NCBI GenBank assembly: GCA_017550765.1
Contig: JAFZOC010000357.1
Coordinates: 1-11,567, forward strand
DNA: 11,567 nt
Direction: 5' to 3'
Source: Oscillospiraceae bacterium
Lineage (GTDB): Bacteria > Bacillota_A > Clostridia > Oscillospirales > Oscillospiraceae
Under the pieces are notes generated by a model. It was not told the origin of the DNA, did no database searches, and saw only the letters and a program-made list of their open reading frames with translations. The translations under genes and the position numbers were made by a program. Shown here piece by piece: positions 1-8,578 of this stretch (its first letter is position 1; each line of letters begins with the position of its first letter).

Positions 1-771
1 CCAGTTCGGGATCGTGACGATCTTCTTCTCCGGGCAGCCCAGGTGCTTGTGGCAGATGGTGAGCATCTCTTTCCAGCTCATATCGTACCAGCCGATGGGG
101 TAACAGTTGCCGCCGCGGTTGCGTTCCAGCGCCCCGGCCAGCGCCTGGCCCACCTGCCGGATCGTGACCATCGTGGAGCCGCCCTTGGGCCACAGGGTCA
201 CGCCCTTCATCGCGCGGATGTTCTCCACCAGGAAGACCCACACGGGCTTGCGGCCCGGCTGGGTGCCGAAGATGTAGGGCAGCTCCAGCACGGCCACGTC
301 GAAGTTTTCATCGGCGTAGCTCAGGGCGACCTTCTCCTGATCCCGGCGGGAGCGGATGTAGGGGTGGTATTCGGACAGCTTCTTCTCCGGCCAGATCTTG
401 TCGAACCAGGCGAAGTAGCTGCCGCAGATCACCGTGTGCCTGACGCCGCACTCCTTCGCCAGCTTCAGCAGGCGGTCGACGGTATCGATGTTGAACTTCT
501 TGAACAGATCGTAGATCGGCGCGGGGCCTTCCACGCGCTCGTCCACGCCCGCGGCGAAGATGAAGCCCTCGCAGCCCGTCATCAGGGCGCGCAGCTCGTC
601 GTCGCTCATGTCCATGTAGTTGCCGGGGACGATCTCCATGCCCTCGGGCAGCCCAGCGTCCTTCGACGGCACGCGGCGCGCCAGCGTCGTCACCTGATGC
701 CCGCGGGCAAGCAGCTCGCGTGCGCCCTCGCTGCCCAGCAGCCCCGTTCCTCCGATGATGGATACCTTCAT
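1..771 (-). CDS. Atypical NAD(P)-binding SDR / epimerase-dehydratase-like protein (partial, C-terminus off window)
   Basis: 257 codons are visible; the gene runs off the left edge, so the C-terminus is missing. A Rossmann nucleotide-binding loop GGTGLLG sits at residues 7-13 of the N-terminal strand (MKVSIIGGTGLLG), followed by AAG near 73-75, as in extended short-chain dehydrogenases/reductases. A Ser in GSY (118) and a Tyr at 138 sit where the catalytic Ser and Tyr are expected, but the YxxxK lysine reads Arg (YIRSR, 138-142). ELPYIFG (163-169) replaces the usual RPxxvyG. The start is set by a GGAGGAG site 5 nt before ATG, 17 bp after the stop of the upstream rhamnosidase, so it is probably the last visible gene of the operon. 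The reaction is unknown: it may act on a released sugar or an aglycone, or be an NmrA-like non-enzymatic sensor. The fold is fairly certain, the function is not. Confidence 0.85.
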   Translation of the reverse strand, partial: MKVSIIGGTGLLGSEGARELLARGHQVTTLARRVPSKDAGLPEGMEIVPGNYMDMSDDELRALMTGCEGFIFAAGVDERVEGPAPIYDLFKKFNIDTVDRLLKLAKECGVRHTVICGSYFAWFDKIWPEKKLSEYHPYIRSRRDQEKVALSYADENFDVAVLELPYIFGTQPGRKPVWVFLVENIRAMKGVTLWPKGGSTMVTIRQVGQALAGALERNRGGNCYPIGWYDMSWKEMLTICHKHLGCPEKKIVTIPNW

Positions 772-788
772 GCTTTCTCCTCCGATCG

Positions 789-3338
789 TCAGAAAATGGT
801 CTGTGTCCGTTCCTCAAAGCGGTGCTCGCCCGCGGCGACGGTCTCGCGTGTGCCGCCGGGGAGGCGGATCTCGGCCTCGCAGTTGGCGGGGACCGAGATG
901 GTGTAGACGGTCTTGCCGTCCTGCTTTTCCCAGCGGCTCTCCACCGTGCCGAAGACGCTGGTGTATCTAGCCCCCGCGTACGTGAAGCTCCCGCCGGGGC
1001 GCGGCGCGATGGTGAAGCGGCGCTCGCCTGCGACGCAGATGCCGCACATGGTCGAGAAGAGCCACTCCACCGCGGCGCCCTTGGAATAGTGGTTCAGCGA
1101 GGCGACGCCCTCCTGGGAGTTCGGGCCTTCCCAGCTCTCCCAGATCGTGGTCGCGCCCTGCTTCGGCATCGAGAGCCAGCCGGGGATCTCCTCGTTCTCC
1201 AGCAACCGATAGGCCGCGTCCAGATCGTAGTCGGCCAGCACGTAGAGGATCAGCGGCGTGGACAGGAAGCCCGTGCCCAGCCGCCAGCCGTAGTGCTCCA
1301 GCGCCTGGATCAGGCGCTTTTTCGCAAAGGCGGTCTGCTGCTCGTCCAGCAGCTCCATGTAAAGCGGGCGGACGAGCTGCGCCTGCCGGTCGGTGTCCAG
1401 GGTGTAGGTCCCGCCGGATACCAGTTCCCGATAGGCCATTTTGCAGCCCTCGGCATAGCCGCGGAACTCCTGCGCGTCGGCCTCATGGCCCAGCCGCTCC
1501 GCGATCTCGCTCATGAGGCGCATGACGTAGGCGGTGTAGGCCGTCGAGACCTCCGGATGGGGCGCGACGAAGTCCTGCCAGCGGAAGCCGCCGCCCACCT
1601 CCACGGGCTCGGCCCATTCGCCGTAGCTCTGGCCCATATTGACGAGATACTTCCGCGCCTCTCCGGAGAGCTCGATCTTCTCGGAGAAGATCGGCGTCGT
1701 CTTGCCCACGCGCTTTTCCATAAAGCGGGCGTATTTCGCCATGCCGTCGTAATACTCCCGCAGGATGCTCTCGTCCTGATAGATCTGGGCGTAGCGCCAG
1801 GGGATCAGTACGCCCACGTCCGACCAGCCCACCGAGCCGTTCATCGTCCACACGTAGAAGTCCGAGCCGCCCTCCGGCGCGATGTGCGGGAGCCGGCCGT
1901 CCTTCTTTTGCCAGTCGTAGACGTCGTGCAGATATTTCCGGGCAAAGGGCGCGAAGCTGAACAGGTATGCCGCGCTGGTGAAGAAGAGCTGCGCGTCGCC
2001 GGTCCAGCCGTGGCGCTCGCGCGTCGGGCAGTCCGTGGGGATGTCCAGATGGTTGCCCTTGGCCGACCAGACCGTGGCCTCGAAGAACTTGTCCAGCAGT
2101 TCGCTGGAGCTGTCGAACCAGCCGGTGCGCTCCAGATCGGAATAGACGGCGTGGGCCGTGAAGTCCTCGGGCTCGAAGGGGACGTCGGTCTCCACCAGCA
2201 CGTACTGGAAGCCGAAGACGGCGAAGGTCGTTTTATATTCGTTCCGGCCCTCGGCGCAGGTGTAGTCCACCTGCTGCAGCGGCGTCGTTTTGCCGCGGTT
2301 CGAAAGCTGGATGTTTTTCTGGGTGAATTCCCCGTCCTTGTCGATCATCTCGCCGAAGCGCAGGAAGATGCGCTGCCCGGCGTGGGCGGTCAGGCTGAAG
2401 GAGGCGTAGCCCTGGATGTTCTGCCCGAAGTCCAGCACCGTCTTGCCGGAGGGCGTGACGATGCGCGTGGGCTTGAAGCGCTCATGCTCCCGCACCGGGA
2501 CGTTGTCGGAGGCCGTGGGGACGACCTTGTGCTTCGTGCGCTTTGCTTTGCCGAGATAGAGCGGCGTGCGGAAGGCCTCCACGATCTCGCCGTCCTTGTT
2601 GTCGGCGAAGCGGATCGGGCCGTCGTTGGACCAGTCCCAGCTCTCGTCGGTGACGACGGTCTGGACGCTGCCGTCGGAGAGCGCGATCTCCAGCTGCGCC
2701 AGCAGCTTCGTCTCGGTGCCGTACTGGTCCACGATGCCGTTGGCGCCGCAGGAGCCGCGGTACCAGCCGTCGGCCAGCTGCACCGTCAGCTCGTTCTCGC
2801 CCTCGCGCAGCAGCTCCGTCACGTCGTAGGTCTGATACTGCACGCGCTTGCGGTAGTCGGTATAGCCCGGCGCCATCACGAGATTGCCGACGCGCCTGCC
2901 GCCGATCCGCGCCTCGTAGAGCCCGCAGGCGGTGATATACAGCCTTGCGCGCTCCACGGGCTGCTCCACGGCGAAGGTCTTGCGGAAGCAGTCCACGGGA
3001 TAGCGCTCTCTCCTGTTCACGCTGTAGTTCCCGGCGATCCACCGGGCCCGCCAGGAGGAGATGCCCATCTCGAAGAAGGCCTCGCTCCAGTCGCCGGGCT
3101 CGCCGTTCTCATCCCAGAGACGGATCTTCCAATGCACCCGCTCGCGCTCGCGCAGCAGCGTGGGATAGACCGCCTGCATCGAGGCGCTCTCGACTCTGCC
3201 GCTGTCCCATTGTTCGGTGACGATCCGGTACGCCGTCTGCTTTACGCCGCCCTCGCAGTTCCACATCAGGCGTGGCTTTTGGATGTCGATCCCGATGGGA
3301 TCGAGGAGATATTCTGTTCTCAAACGGATCGCTCTCAT
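789..3338 (-). CDS. GH78 alpha-L-rhamnosidase (849 aa, no C-terminal tail)
   Basis: Hydrolyses terminal alpha-L-rhamnose from glycosides with inversion of configuration; no signal peptide, so cytoplasmic. Domain order by eye: N-terminal beta-sandwich (about 1-95, DPIGIDIQKPRLMW), rhamnosidase N domain (about 96-260, with YEARIGGRRVG and GYTDYRKRVQYQTYDV), concanavalin-like domain (about 288-395, VLDFGQNIQGY), (alpha/alpha)6 catalytic barrel (about 400-760) and C-terminal beta-sandwich to 849. The signature DCPTRERHGWTGD is at 436-448, giving D436, E441 (probable general acid) and D448. Glu734 in TTIWESW is the probable general base. The spacing follows the DCPTRER form seen in Bacillus RhaB-like enzymes and differs from the paralogue at 5754-8510. 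The start is preceded by GGGAGGAAG; the gene begins 53 bp after the GH3 stop. It may prefer a different rhamnosidic linkage or aglycone from its paralogue. Family assignment is firm, substrate is not. Confidence 0.95.
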   Translation of the reverse strand: MRAIRLRTEYLLDPIGIDIQKPRLMWNCEGGVKQTAYRIVTEQWDSGRVESASMQAVYPTLLRERERVHWKIRLWDENGEPGDWSEAFFEMGISSWRARWIAGNYSVNRRERYPVDCFRKTFAVEQPVERARLYITACGLYEARIGGRRVGNLVMAPGYTDYRKRVQYQTYDVTELLREGENELTVQLADGWYRGSCGANGIVDQYGTETKLLAQLEIALSDGSVQTVVTDESWDWSNDGPIRFADNKDGEIVEAFRTPLYLGKAKRTKHKVVPTASDNVPVREHERFKPTRIVTPSGKTVLDFGQNIQGYASFSLTAHAGQRIFLRFGEMIDKDGEFTQKNIQLSNRGKTTPLQQVDYTCAEGRNEYKTTFAVFGFQYVLVETDVPFEPEDFTAHAVYSDLERTGWFDSSSELLDKFFEATVWSAKGNHLDIPTDCPTRERHGWTGDAQLFFTSAAYLFSFAPFARKYLHDVYDWQKKDGRLPHIAPEGGSDFYVWTMNGSVGWSDVGVLIPWRYAQIYQDESILREYYDGMAKYARFMEKRVGKTTPIFSEKIELSGEARKYLVNMGQSYGEWAEPVEVGGGFRWQDFVAPHPEVSTAYTAYVMRLMSEIAERLGHEADAQEFRGYAEGCKMAYRELVSGGTYTLDTDRQAQLVRPLYMELLDEQQTAFAKKRLIQALEHYGWRLGTGFLSTPLILYVLADYDLDAAYRLLENEEIPGWLSMPKQGATTIWESWEGPNSQEGVASLNHYSKGAAVEWLFSTMCGICVAGERRFTIAPRPGGSFTYAGARYTSVFGTVESRWEKQDGKTVYTISVPANCEAEIRLPGGTRETVAAGEHRFEERTQTIF

Positions 3339-3391
3339 TTGCTTCCTCCCGTTCCGGTCGGCTCACCTCGTCTGTACCGTGCCGCTCATGT

Positions 3392-5743
3392 CTATTTCCC
3401 GCCCATCTTTTTCAGGCCCTGCAGCGGCTGGCCGTTGGCCATGGCCAGCATCCCCTCGGCCACGTTGGCCGGGAACGCGCCGCTGCTGGAGAGCACCGCC
3501 GCGCGCAGCGGCGCGTCCGCGCCGGACATGACCATCATCTTGAAGGTCGGGTCGCTGTAGTCGACCTTGCCGCCGAAGCCCTGGGCGATGGTCTTCTCCG
3601 TCATCTTGAACATGCCCATCATCACCGGGGACACGTCCTTCATCTCCATGGTGGACATCTCCATGGTGAACTTGCCGGGCCTGATCTCCGGCTCGGGCTG
3701 GATGGGGCCGCCGTAGAGCGTCTCGAAGTCGCTGTCCGTCGGCCTGCCGACGGGCTTTTCATACCAGCTCCCCTTCTGCCAGGCGGGGACCGGAACGGCC
3801 TCGCCCTCAACGGCGATCTCGCCGCGCAGGCGGATATCCTCGCTGGAGGCGCCCAGCTCGACGGCATAGACGCCGCCGGGGACCTTCCAGCCGTCAGACC
3901 AGACGGCGAAGCTGCGCTCGTCCAGGTCGAAGGAGACTTCCCGGGTCTCGCCGGGCTGCAGGAAGACCTTCCGGAAGCCCTTGAGCTCCCGCAGCGGGCG
4001 ATGGACGCCGTCCTGGGGCGCCGCCACGTAGAGCTGCACGACTTCCGCGCCGGGAACGTCGCCGGTGTTGGCGATCTTCGCCCGCACGCTGCGGCCGTCG
4101 AGCGCCAGGTCGGAATACGCGAAGCTCGTGTAGCTCAGGCCGTGGCCAAAGGGGAAGCGCACGGGGACGCCGGCCTTCTGATAATAGCGATAGCCCACAT
4201 AGAGCCCCTCGCTGTAGTGGGTGTACTTCTTGCCGAAGGTCCCGTAGCTGGGCACGTCCTCCAGGCGCAGCGGCCAGGTCTCGGTCAGCTTGCCGCTGGG
4301 GCAGACTTTGCCGGTCAGCAGATCCGCGGCGGCGGCGCCGCCGGCCTGTCCGGGCAGGCCCATGTAGAGCACGGCCCTGACCTTGTCGATCCAGGGCGTC
4401 TCCACCGCGCAGCCGCAGAAGAGTACGACCACGGTGTTGGGATTGGCAGCGGCCACCGCCTCGATCATGCGGACGTGGCCCGCGGGCATCCGCAGGTCTT
4501 CGCGGTCGAAGCCCTCGGACTCGTAGATGTCGGGCAGGCCCGCGCAGACCACGGCGACCTTCGCGCCGCGGGCGGCGTTGATCGCCTGCGCCATGCCGAC
4601 GGGCGTGACCGCGCCCTTCTCGTCGCAGCAGGCGACGAAGGGGACGCCGGGCAGCGCGTCGGCGAGCGCGGTGAGCTTCGTGGGATTGATGTGGCTGGAG
4701 CCGGAGCCCTGGTAGCGCATGTCCTTCGCCATGCTGCCGATGAGCACGACGCCCTCGGTCTGCAGCGGCAGGATGCCGCCCTCGTTCTTCAGCAGCACCG
4801 CGCCGCCTTCCGCCACTCTCCGGGCCACGGCGTCGTGGGCCTCGGCGTCGAAGGGCTCGTTCTTTTTGAGCTCTGCCGAACGCAGCGCCAGCCGGATCAC
4901 CCGCGCGGCACAGGCGTCGATCGCGCTCTCGGGGAGCTTGCCGGAACGCACGGCGTCGCGCACCCTGTCCTCCATATAGTCGCTGCCGCCGGGCATGGAC
5001 AGGTCGCAGCCGGCCTCCATGGCCTTCACACGGTCGCAGAGGGCGCCCCAGTCGGTGACGACCAGGCCCCGGAAGCCCCACTCGTCCCGGAGGACATCCC
5101 CCAGCAGCCATTTGTTGTCGCTGCAGTAGACCCCGTTGAGCATGGGGTAAGCGCACATGACGGTGGCGGGCTGGGCGGCTCTCACCACGGTCTCGAACGC
5201 GGGCAGATAGATCTCGCGCAGCGTGCGCTCGTCGAGCTGGCTGTTGCCGTTGAAGCGCTTGTACTCCTGATCGTTGGCCGCGAAGTGCTTGAGGCTGGTG
5301 CCCGCGCCGGTGCTCTGCGCGCCCTCGACCCAGGCCGCGCCCATCTGCCCGGCCAGGAAGGGGTCTTCGGAGAAATACTCGAAGTTCCGGCCGCAGCGGG
5401 GATCGCGCTTGATGTTCACGCCGGGGCCCAGCACCACGTCAGACCCGAGGGAGAGGCACTCCTCGCCGATGGCGCGTCCCTCGGCGCCCAGCAGTTCTCT
5501 GTCCCAGGTCGCGCCGGAGGTGACGGCGGTCGGGAAGCAGGTGGCGCTCTCGGACTTGTTGACGCCAAGCATGTCCGCCTCGCCCTTCTGGACGCGCAGG
5601 CCGTGGGGGCCGTCGGACATCATGAAGGCGGGGATGCCGTACTGCTCCATCGCCTTGCTGTGCCAGAAGTCCGCGCCGTTGCAGAGGGCGATCTTGTCCT
5701 CCAAAGTCATTTTGGAGAGGATATCCTTGATCTTCTGTTCCAT
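3392..5743 (-). CDS. GH3 beta-glycosidase (probable beta-glucosidase, 783 aa) with Met-rich C-terminal tail
   Basis: Retaining exo-glycosidase removing a terminal beta-linked sugar, most likely glucose. No signal peptide, so cytoplasmic. Domains by eye: TIM barrel (about 1-290) with SDGPHGLR (43-50), GRNFEYFSEDP (118-128) and KHFAANDQE (152-160); the nucleophile is probably Asp231 in VVTDWGA. The alpha/beta sandwich (about 300-540) carries YESEGFDR (407-414), whose Glu408 or Glu410 is a candidate acid/base. A fibronectin-III-like domain follows (about 555-640, LRELKGFRKVFLQPGE). A linker then leads into a tail (about 690-783) beginning KFTMEM, very rich in methionine and resembling the tail of the GH78 at 5754-8510. 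The ATG follows an AAGGAGA site overlapping the upstream TAA, with a 10-bp gap, so translation is probably coupled. In context it would remove the glucose exposed after derhamnosylation. Beta-xylosidase or arabinosidase activity cannot be excluded. Confidence 0.95.
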   Translation of the reverse strand: MEQKIKDILSKMTLEDKIALCNGADFWHSKAMEQYGIPAFMMSDGPHGLRVQKGEADMLGVNKSESATCFPTAVTSGATWDRELLGAEGRAIGEECLSLGSDVVLGPGVNIKRDPRCGRNFEYFSEDPFLAGQMGAAWVEGAQSTGAGTSLKHFAANDQEYKRFNGNSQLDERTLREIYLPAFETVVRAAQPATVMCAYPMLNGVYCSDNKWLLGDVLRDEWGFRGLVVTDWGALCDRVKAMEAGCDLSMPGGSDYMEDRVRDAVRSGKLPESAIDACAARVIRLALRSAELKKNEPFDAEAHDAVARRVAEGGAVLLKNEGGILPLQTEGVVLIGSMAKDMRYQGSGSSHINPTKLTALADALPGVPFVACCDEKGAVTPVGMAQAINAARGAKVAVVCAGLPDIYESEGFDREDLRMPAGHVRMIEAVAAANPNTVVVLFCGCAVETPWIDKVRAVLYMGLPGQAGGAAAADLLTGKVCPSGKLTETWPLRLEDVPSYGTFGKKYTHYSEGLYVGYRYYQKAGVPVRFPFGHGLSYTSFAYSDLALDGRSVRAKIANTGDVPGAEVVQLYVAAPQDGVHRPLRELKGFRKVFLQPGETREVSFDLDERSFAVWSDGWKVPGGVYAVELGASSEDIRLRGEIAVEGEAVPVPAWQKGSWYEKPVGRPTDSDFETLYGGPIQPEPEIRPGKFTMEMSTMEMKDVSPVMMGMFKMTEKTIAQGFGGKVDYSDPTFKMMVMSGADAPLRAAVLSSSGAFPANVAEGMLAMANGQPLQGLKKMGGK

Positions 5744-5753
5744 CGACTTCTCC

Positions 5754-8510
5754 TTATATACCGCTCTCGTTCATCGCCTTCAGGATGCTCTCGTACAGGG
5801 GCTTCGCCTCCGGCGCGTAGGCCAGCAGCGCGGAGATCGGCTCGCCCTTGACATACTCGACCATCGGGTCCGACAGCATCTGGGGCATGTACTGCCGGAT
5901 GATCGGCTGGGCGGCCGGATGCTCCAGCATCACGCGGAGCACCGTCTCCATCGTGTAGCGGTCCTGTTCCAGGCGGGTCTCAGTCGGATATTCGTAGTGG
6001 TAGACGCCGCTGCCGAGGGTGAGCGTCCCGTCCTTCTCGGGCAGGACCAGCTCGGCCGTGGTGTTCACGGGCACGGTCAGATCGACCGTTATCGTGCCGC
6101 CTTCGCAGCGCCAGGCCGTCTTGATCGTGCCGTAGACGCTCTCGTACGTCAGTTCCGCGCGGGTGATGCCCTTGATGAACTGCGGCGCGACGGCGAAGCG
6201 CCTGTAGCCCGGCTCCAGGCGGCGCAGGCCGCAGAGGCGGGTGTACAGCCAGGTCCCGACGGCGCCGTAGGCGTAGTGGTCGAGGCTGTTCATGTTCGCC
6301 GGGTTGAAGCTTCCGTCGGGGAGGATGGAGTTCCAGCGCTCCCAGACCGTGGTCGCGCCCATCTTCACTTCATACAGCCAGCCGGGGGCCTCCTCCTGCA
6401 GCAGGAGCTTTCCGGCGGTCTCGTGCTTGCCGTTGTCGGAGAGCGCCAGACAGAGGTAGGGCGTGCCGATGAAGCCGGTGGTCAGATGGGTCTTGTGGGC
6501 GGCGATGTTCTGCTCCAGCCGCTCGGCGATCGCGGAGCGGAACTCCTCCGGGACCAGCCCGAAGTGCAGCGCCAGGGTCATCGCGGTCTGCGTCTCGCTG
6601 ACCAGGCGGCCAGTCTTGGTCACATATTCGTCCCGGAACGCGGCGAGCACGTTCTCCCGCCGTTCGCGGTACATGCTCTCGTTCTCGGCGTCCCCGAGCA
6701 CGGCGGCCGTGTCGGCCATGATCTGCAGCGTCCAGAGGTAGCAGGCGTTGGCGACGAAGTAGTCGTCGGTGGCGCCTTTGCGCTCGTCAGCAAGGCCGTT
6801 GCTCTCGGCGTCGAGGCCCAGCCAGTCGCCATACTGGAAGCCCGTCTGCCAGAGGCCGTTCTCCCCGCACTGGCGGCGGACGAAGTCGGTCCAGATCTGC
6901 ATGCTCTCGTACTGTTCGGCCAGCACGCGCTTGTCGCCGTAGGTCTCATAGAGCGTCCAGGGCACGACGGTCGCGCAGTCGCCCCAGTAGGCCGCGCCGT
7001 TCTGTCCGCCGGTCGCGCCGTCGGAGAGCACGTCGGGCACGACCTGGGCCATGCCGGTGGCGGGATCCTGATCCGCCGCGAGGTCGCGCAGCCACTTGCG
7101 CATGAAGGGCATGACGTTCTGGTGGAAGACGGCCGTGGGCGTGAAGGCCGTGGCGTCGCCCGTCCAGCCCAGGCGCTCGCTGCGCTGGGGGCAGTCGGTG
7201 GGCACGTCCAGATAGTTGTTCCGCTGGCCCCAGACGATGTTCTGCTGCAGACGGTCCACGCGCGGATCGGAGCAGGAGAAGCTGCCGTTCTCCTTCAGGT
7301 CGCTGGAGAGGTGGCAGGCGCTCAGCTCGATGCTCTGACCGTCCTCCAGTCCCTCGACACAGACATAGCGGAAGCCGTGGAAGGTGAAGTGCGGGCGGAG
7401 CGTCTGCTCCCCGCCGGCGAGGATATAGGTATCGGCGGCCTTGGCGAAGCTCAGGTTCCCAGTGTAGAAGTTGCCGTTCTCATCCAGGCTCTCCGCGTGG
7501 CGCAGCACCAGCTCCTGGCCGGGCCGGCCGTCGATCTTCACCTGGACCCATCCGGTGAGGTTCTGACCGAAGTCAAAGAGGCGCTCGCCGTTGGGGGCGG
7601 TGAACGCTCTGGCGACGGGCAGGGCGCACAGGCAGCGCACTGGCTCGTTCTCCTGGGCGATCAGCGTCTCAAAGCCCCGCTCGAAGGGCCGCGCTTTGCC
7701 GACGGTCGTTTCCCCGCGTGTCCAGTCCTGGGTCTCGCCGTCGTAGATCTCGGAAAAACGGATCGCGCCGGTGGAAACGTCCCAGCTCTCGTCCGTGCCG
7801 ATCGCGTCCTCCGTGCCGTCGGCGTAGGTGACGATCAGCATGGCGAGCAGGGCGGTCGTGTCGCCGTAGTGGTCCGGGATCGGCGTGAAGCCCAGAGGGC
7901 TGGAATACCAGCCTTTGCCCAGGGTGAAGCGCAGCTCGTTCTCCCCCTCGCGCAGATCGACCGCATAGGTCTGGTACTGGAGCCGCTTGCGGTAGCTGGT
8001 CCAGCCGGGGGCGAAGTAGGTGTCGTCGACTTTTTGGCCGTTGACCTCCGCCTCGTATAGGCCCAGGGCCGTGGCGTAGAGCCGGGCTCTGGCGACGGGC
8101 CTGGCGACGGTGAAGGTCTTGGTGAAGATCGGGCTCGCCGGGTCCTCTTTCGGGATCCCGTGGCTGATCCAGCGGGCCTTGCCCTCAAAGGCGGCCCCGG
8201 TCAGCAGGCCGGTCTCGAAGGAGGCTGTGGCCGCGGCGCTCTGCCCGTGGTCGTCCCAGGCCCGCACCGTCCAGGTATAGGCCGTGCGCGGGGCAAAGAG
8301 CTCTCCCAGATACTCGATCAGGATGCTCTGCTCGCTCTCGACGCGCCCGCTGTCCCACAGCAGTTCGCTGTTCGAGACGCGGATCTGATAGGCGGTCTGG
8401 CGGGTGCCGTTCCGGTCGCTCTCCAGCTTCCAGGAGAAGCGTGGCTGCACCTCGTCCAGCCCGATGGGGTCGGTCTTGTATTCGATCGTCAGATCGCGAA
8501 GCTTCAACAT
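5754..8510 (-). CDS. GH78 alpha-L-rhamnosidase (918 aa) with extra C-terminal helical tail
   Basis: Inverting alpha-L-rhamnosidase, first enzyme gene of the operon; no signal peptide. Domains by eye: N-terminal beta-sandwich (about 1-105, DPIGLDEVQPRFSW), rhamnosidase N domain (about 125-265, YEAEVNGQKV, GWTSYRKRLQYQTY), concanavalin-like domain (about 295-400, LFDFGQNLTGWV), (alpha/alpha)6 barrel (about 405-765) and C-terminal sandwich (about 766-840). The signature DCPQRSERLGWTGD spans 439-452, giving D439, E445 (probable general acid) and D452, one residue longer between the first Asp and the Glu than in the other GH78 here. The probable general base is Glu724 in TTVWERW. Residues about 850-918 are an added, probably helical tail starting RYTMET that resembles the tail of the neighbouring GH3. 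AAAAAGGAG lies 7 nt before the ATG. It begins 68 bp after the transporter stop, across a hairpin. The exact glycoside is unknown. Confidence 0.95.
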   Translation of the reverse strand: MLKLRDLTIEYKTDPIGLDEVQPRFSWKLESDRNGTRQTAYQIRVSNSELLWDSGRVESEQSILIEYLGELFAPRTAYTWTVRAWDDHGQSAAATASFETGLLTGAAFEGKARWISHGIPKEDPASPIFTKTFTVARPVARARLYATALGLYEAEVNGQKVDDTYFAPGWTSYRKRLQYQTYAVDLREGENELRFTLGKGWYSSPLGFTPIPDHYGDTTALLAMLIVTYADGTEDAIGTDESWDVSTGAIRFSEIYDGETQDWTRGETTVGKARPFERGFETLIAQENEPVRCLCALPVARAFTAPNGERLFDFGQNLTGWVQVKIDGRPGQELVLRHAESLDENGNFYTGNLSFAKAADTYILAGGEQTLRPHFTFHGFRYVCVEGLEDGQSIELSACHLSSDLKENGSFSCSDPRVDRLQQNIVWGQRNNYLDVPTDCPQRSERLGWTGDATAFTPTAVFHQNVMPFMRKWLRDLAADQDPATGMAQVVPDVLSDGATGGQNGAAYWGDCATVVPWTLYETYGDKRVLAEQYESMQIWTDFVRRQCGENGLWQTGFQYGDWLGLDAESNGLADERKGATDDYFVANACYLWTLQIMADTAAVLGDAENESMYRERRENVLAAFRDEYVTKTGRLVSETQTAMTLALHFGLVPEEFRSAIAERLEQNIAAHKTHLTTGFIGTPYLCLALSDNGKHETAGKLLLQEEAPGWLYEVKMGATTVWERWNSILPDGSFNPANMNSLDHYAYGAVGTWLYTRLCGLRRLEPGYRRFAVAPQFIKGITRAELTYESVYGTIKTAWRCEGGTITVDLTVPVNTTAELVLPEKDGTLTLGSGVYHYEYPTETRLEQDRYTMETVLRVMLEHPAAQPIIRQYMPQMLSDPMVEYVKGEPISALLAYAPEAKPLYESILKAMNESGI

Positions 8511-8530
8511 GTCGTTCTCCTTTTTAGAAC

Positions 8531-8559
8531 AGCCCGCAGAGCGGTATGCCCTGCGGGCT
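8531..8559 (-). promoter_or_regulatory. Intercistronic stem-loop between transporter and rhamnosidase genes
   Basis: A perfect 9-bp inverted repeat, AGCCCGCAG / CTGCGGGCT, with an 11-nt loop lies in the 68-bp gap between the transporter stop and the rhamnosidase start, about 12 nt before its AAGGAG site. On the minus strand it is followed by GTTCTAAAAAGG, not a T tract, so it is not a classical terminator. A partial terminator, an RNA-stability element or a processing site that sets a different ratio of transporter to enzyme mRNA is more likely (inference). Confidence 0.55.
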
Positions 8560-8578
8560 TTGTCGCGCTATGAGCGGT

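Noticed and set aside
822..3560. Very long plus-strand open frame (912 codons) opposite the GH78 gene
   Set aside because: Composition is Gly/Ala/Val/Arg/His/Leu-rich with no recognisable domain, and it is antisense to a gene with clear GH78 motifs. It is a by-product of high GC at third positions.
3272..8060. Two further long plus-strand open frames (3272-5851, 5274-8060)
   Set aside because: Antisense shadows of the GH3 and GH78 genes; no ribosome sites, no family motifs, low-complexity composition.
8531..8559. Rho-independent terminator after the symporter gene
   Set aside because: No T tract follows the stem on the minus strand; kept only as an intercistronic hairpin.
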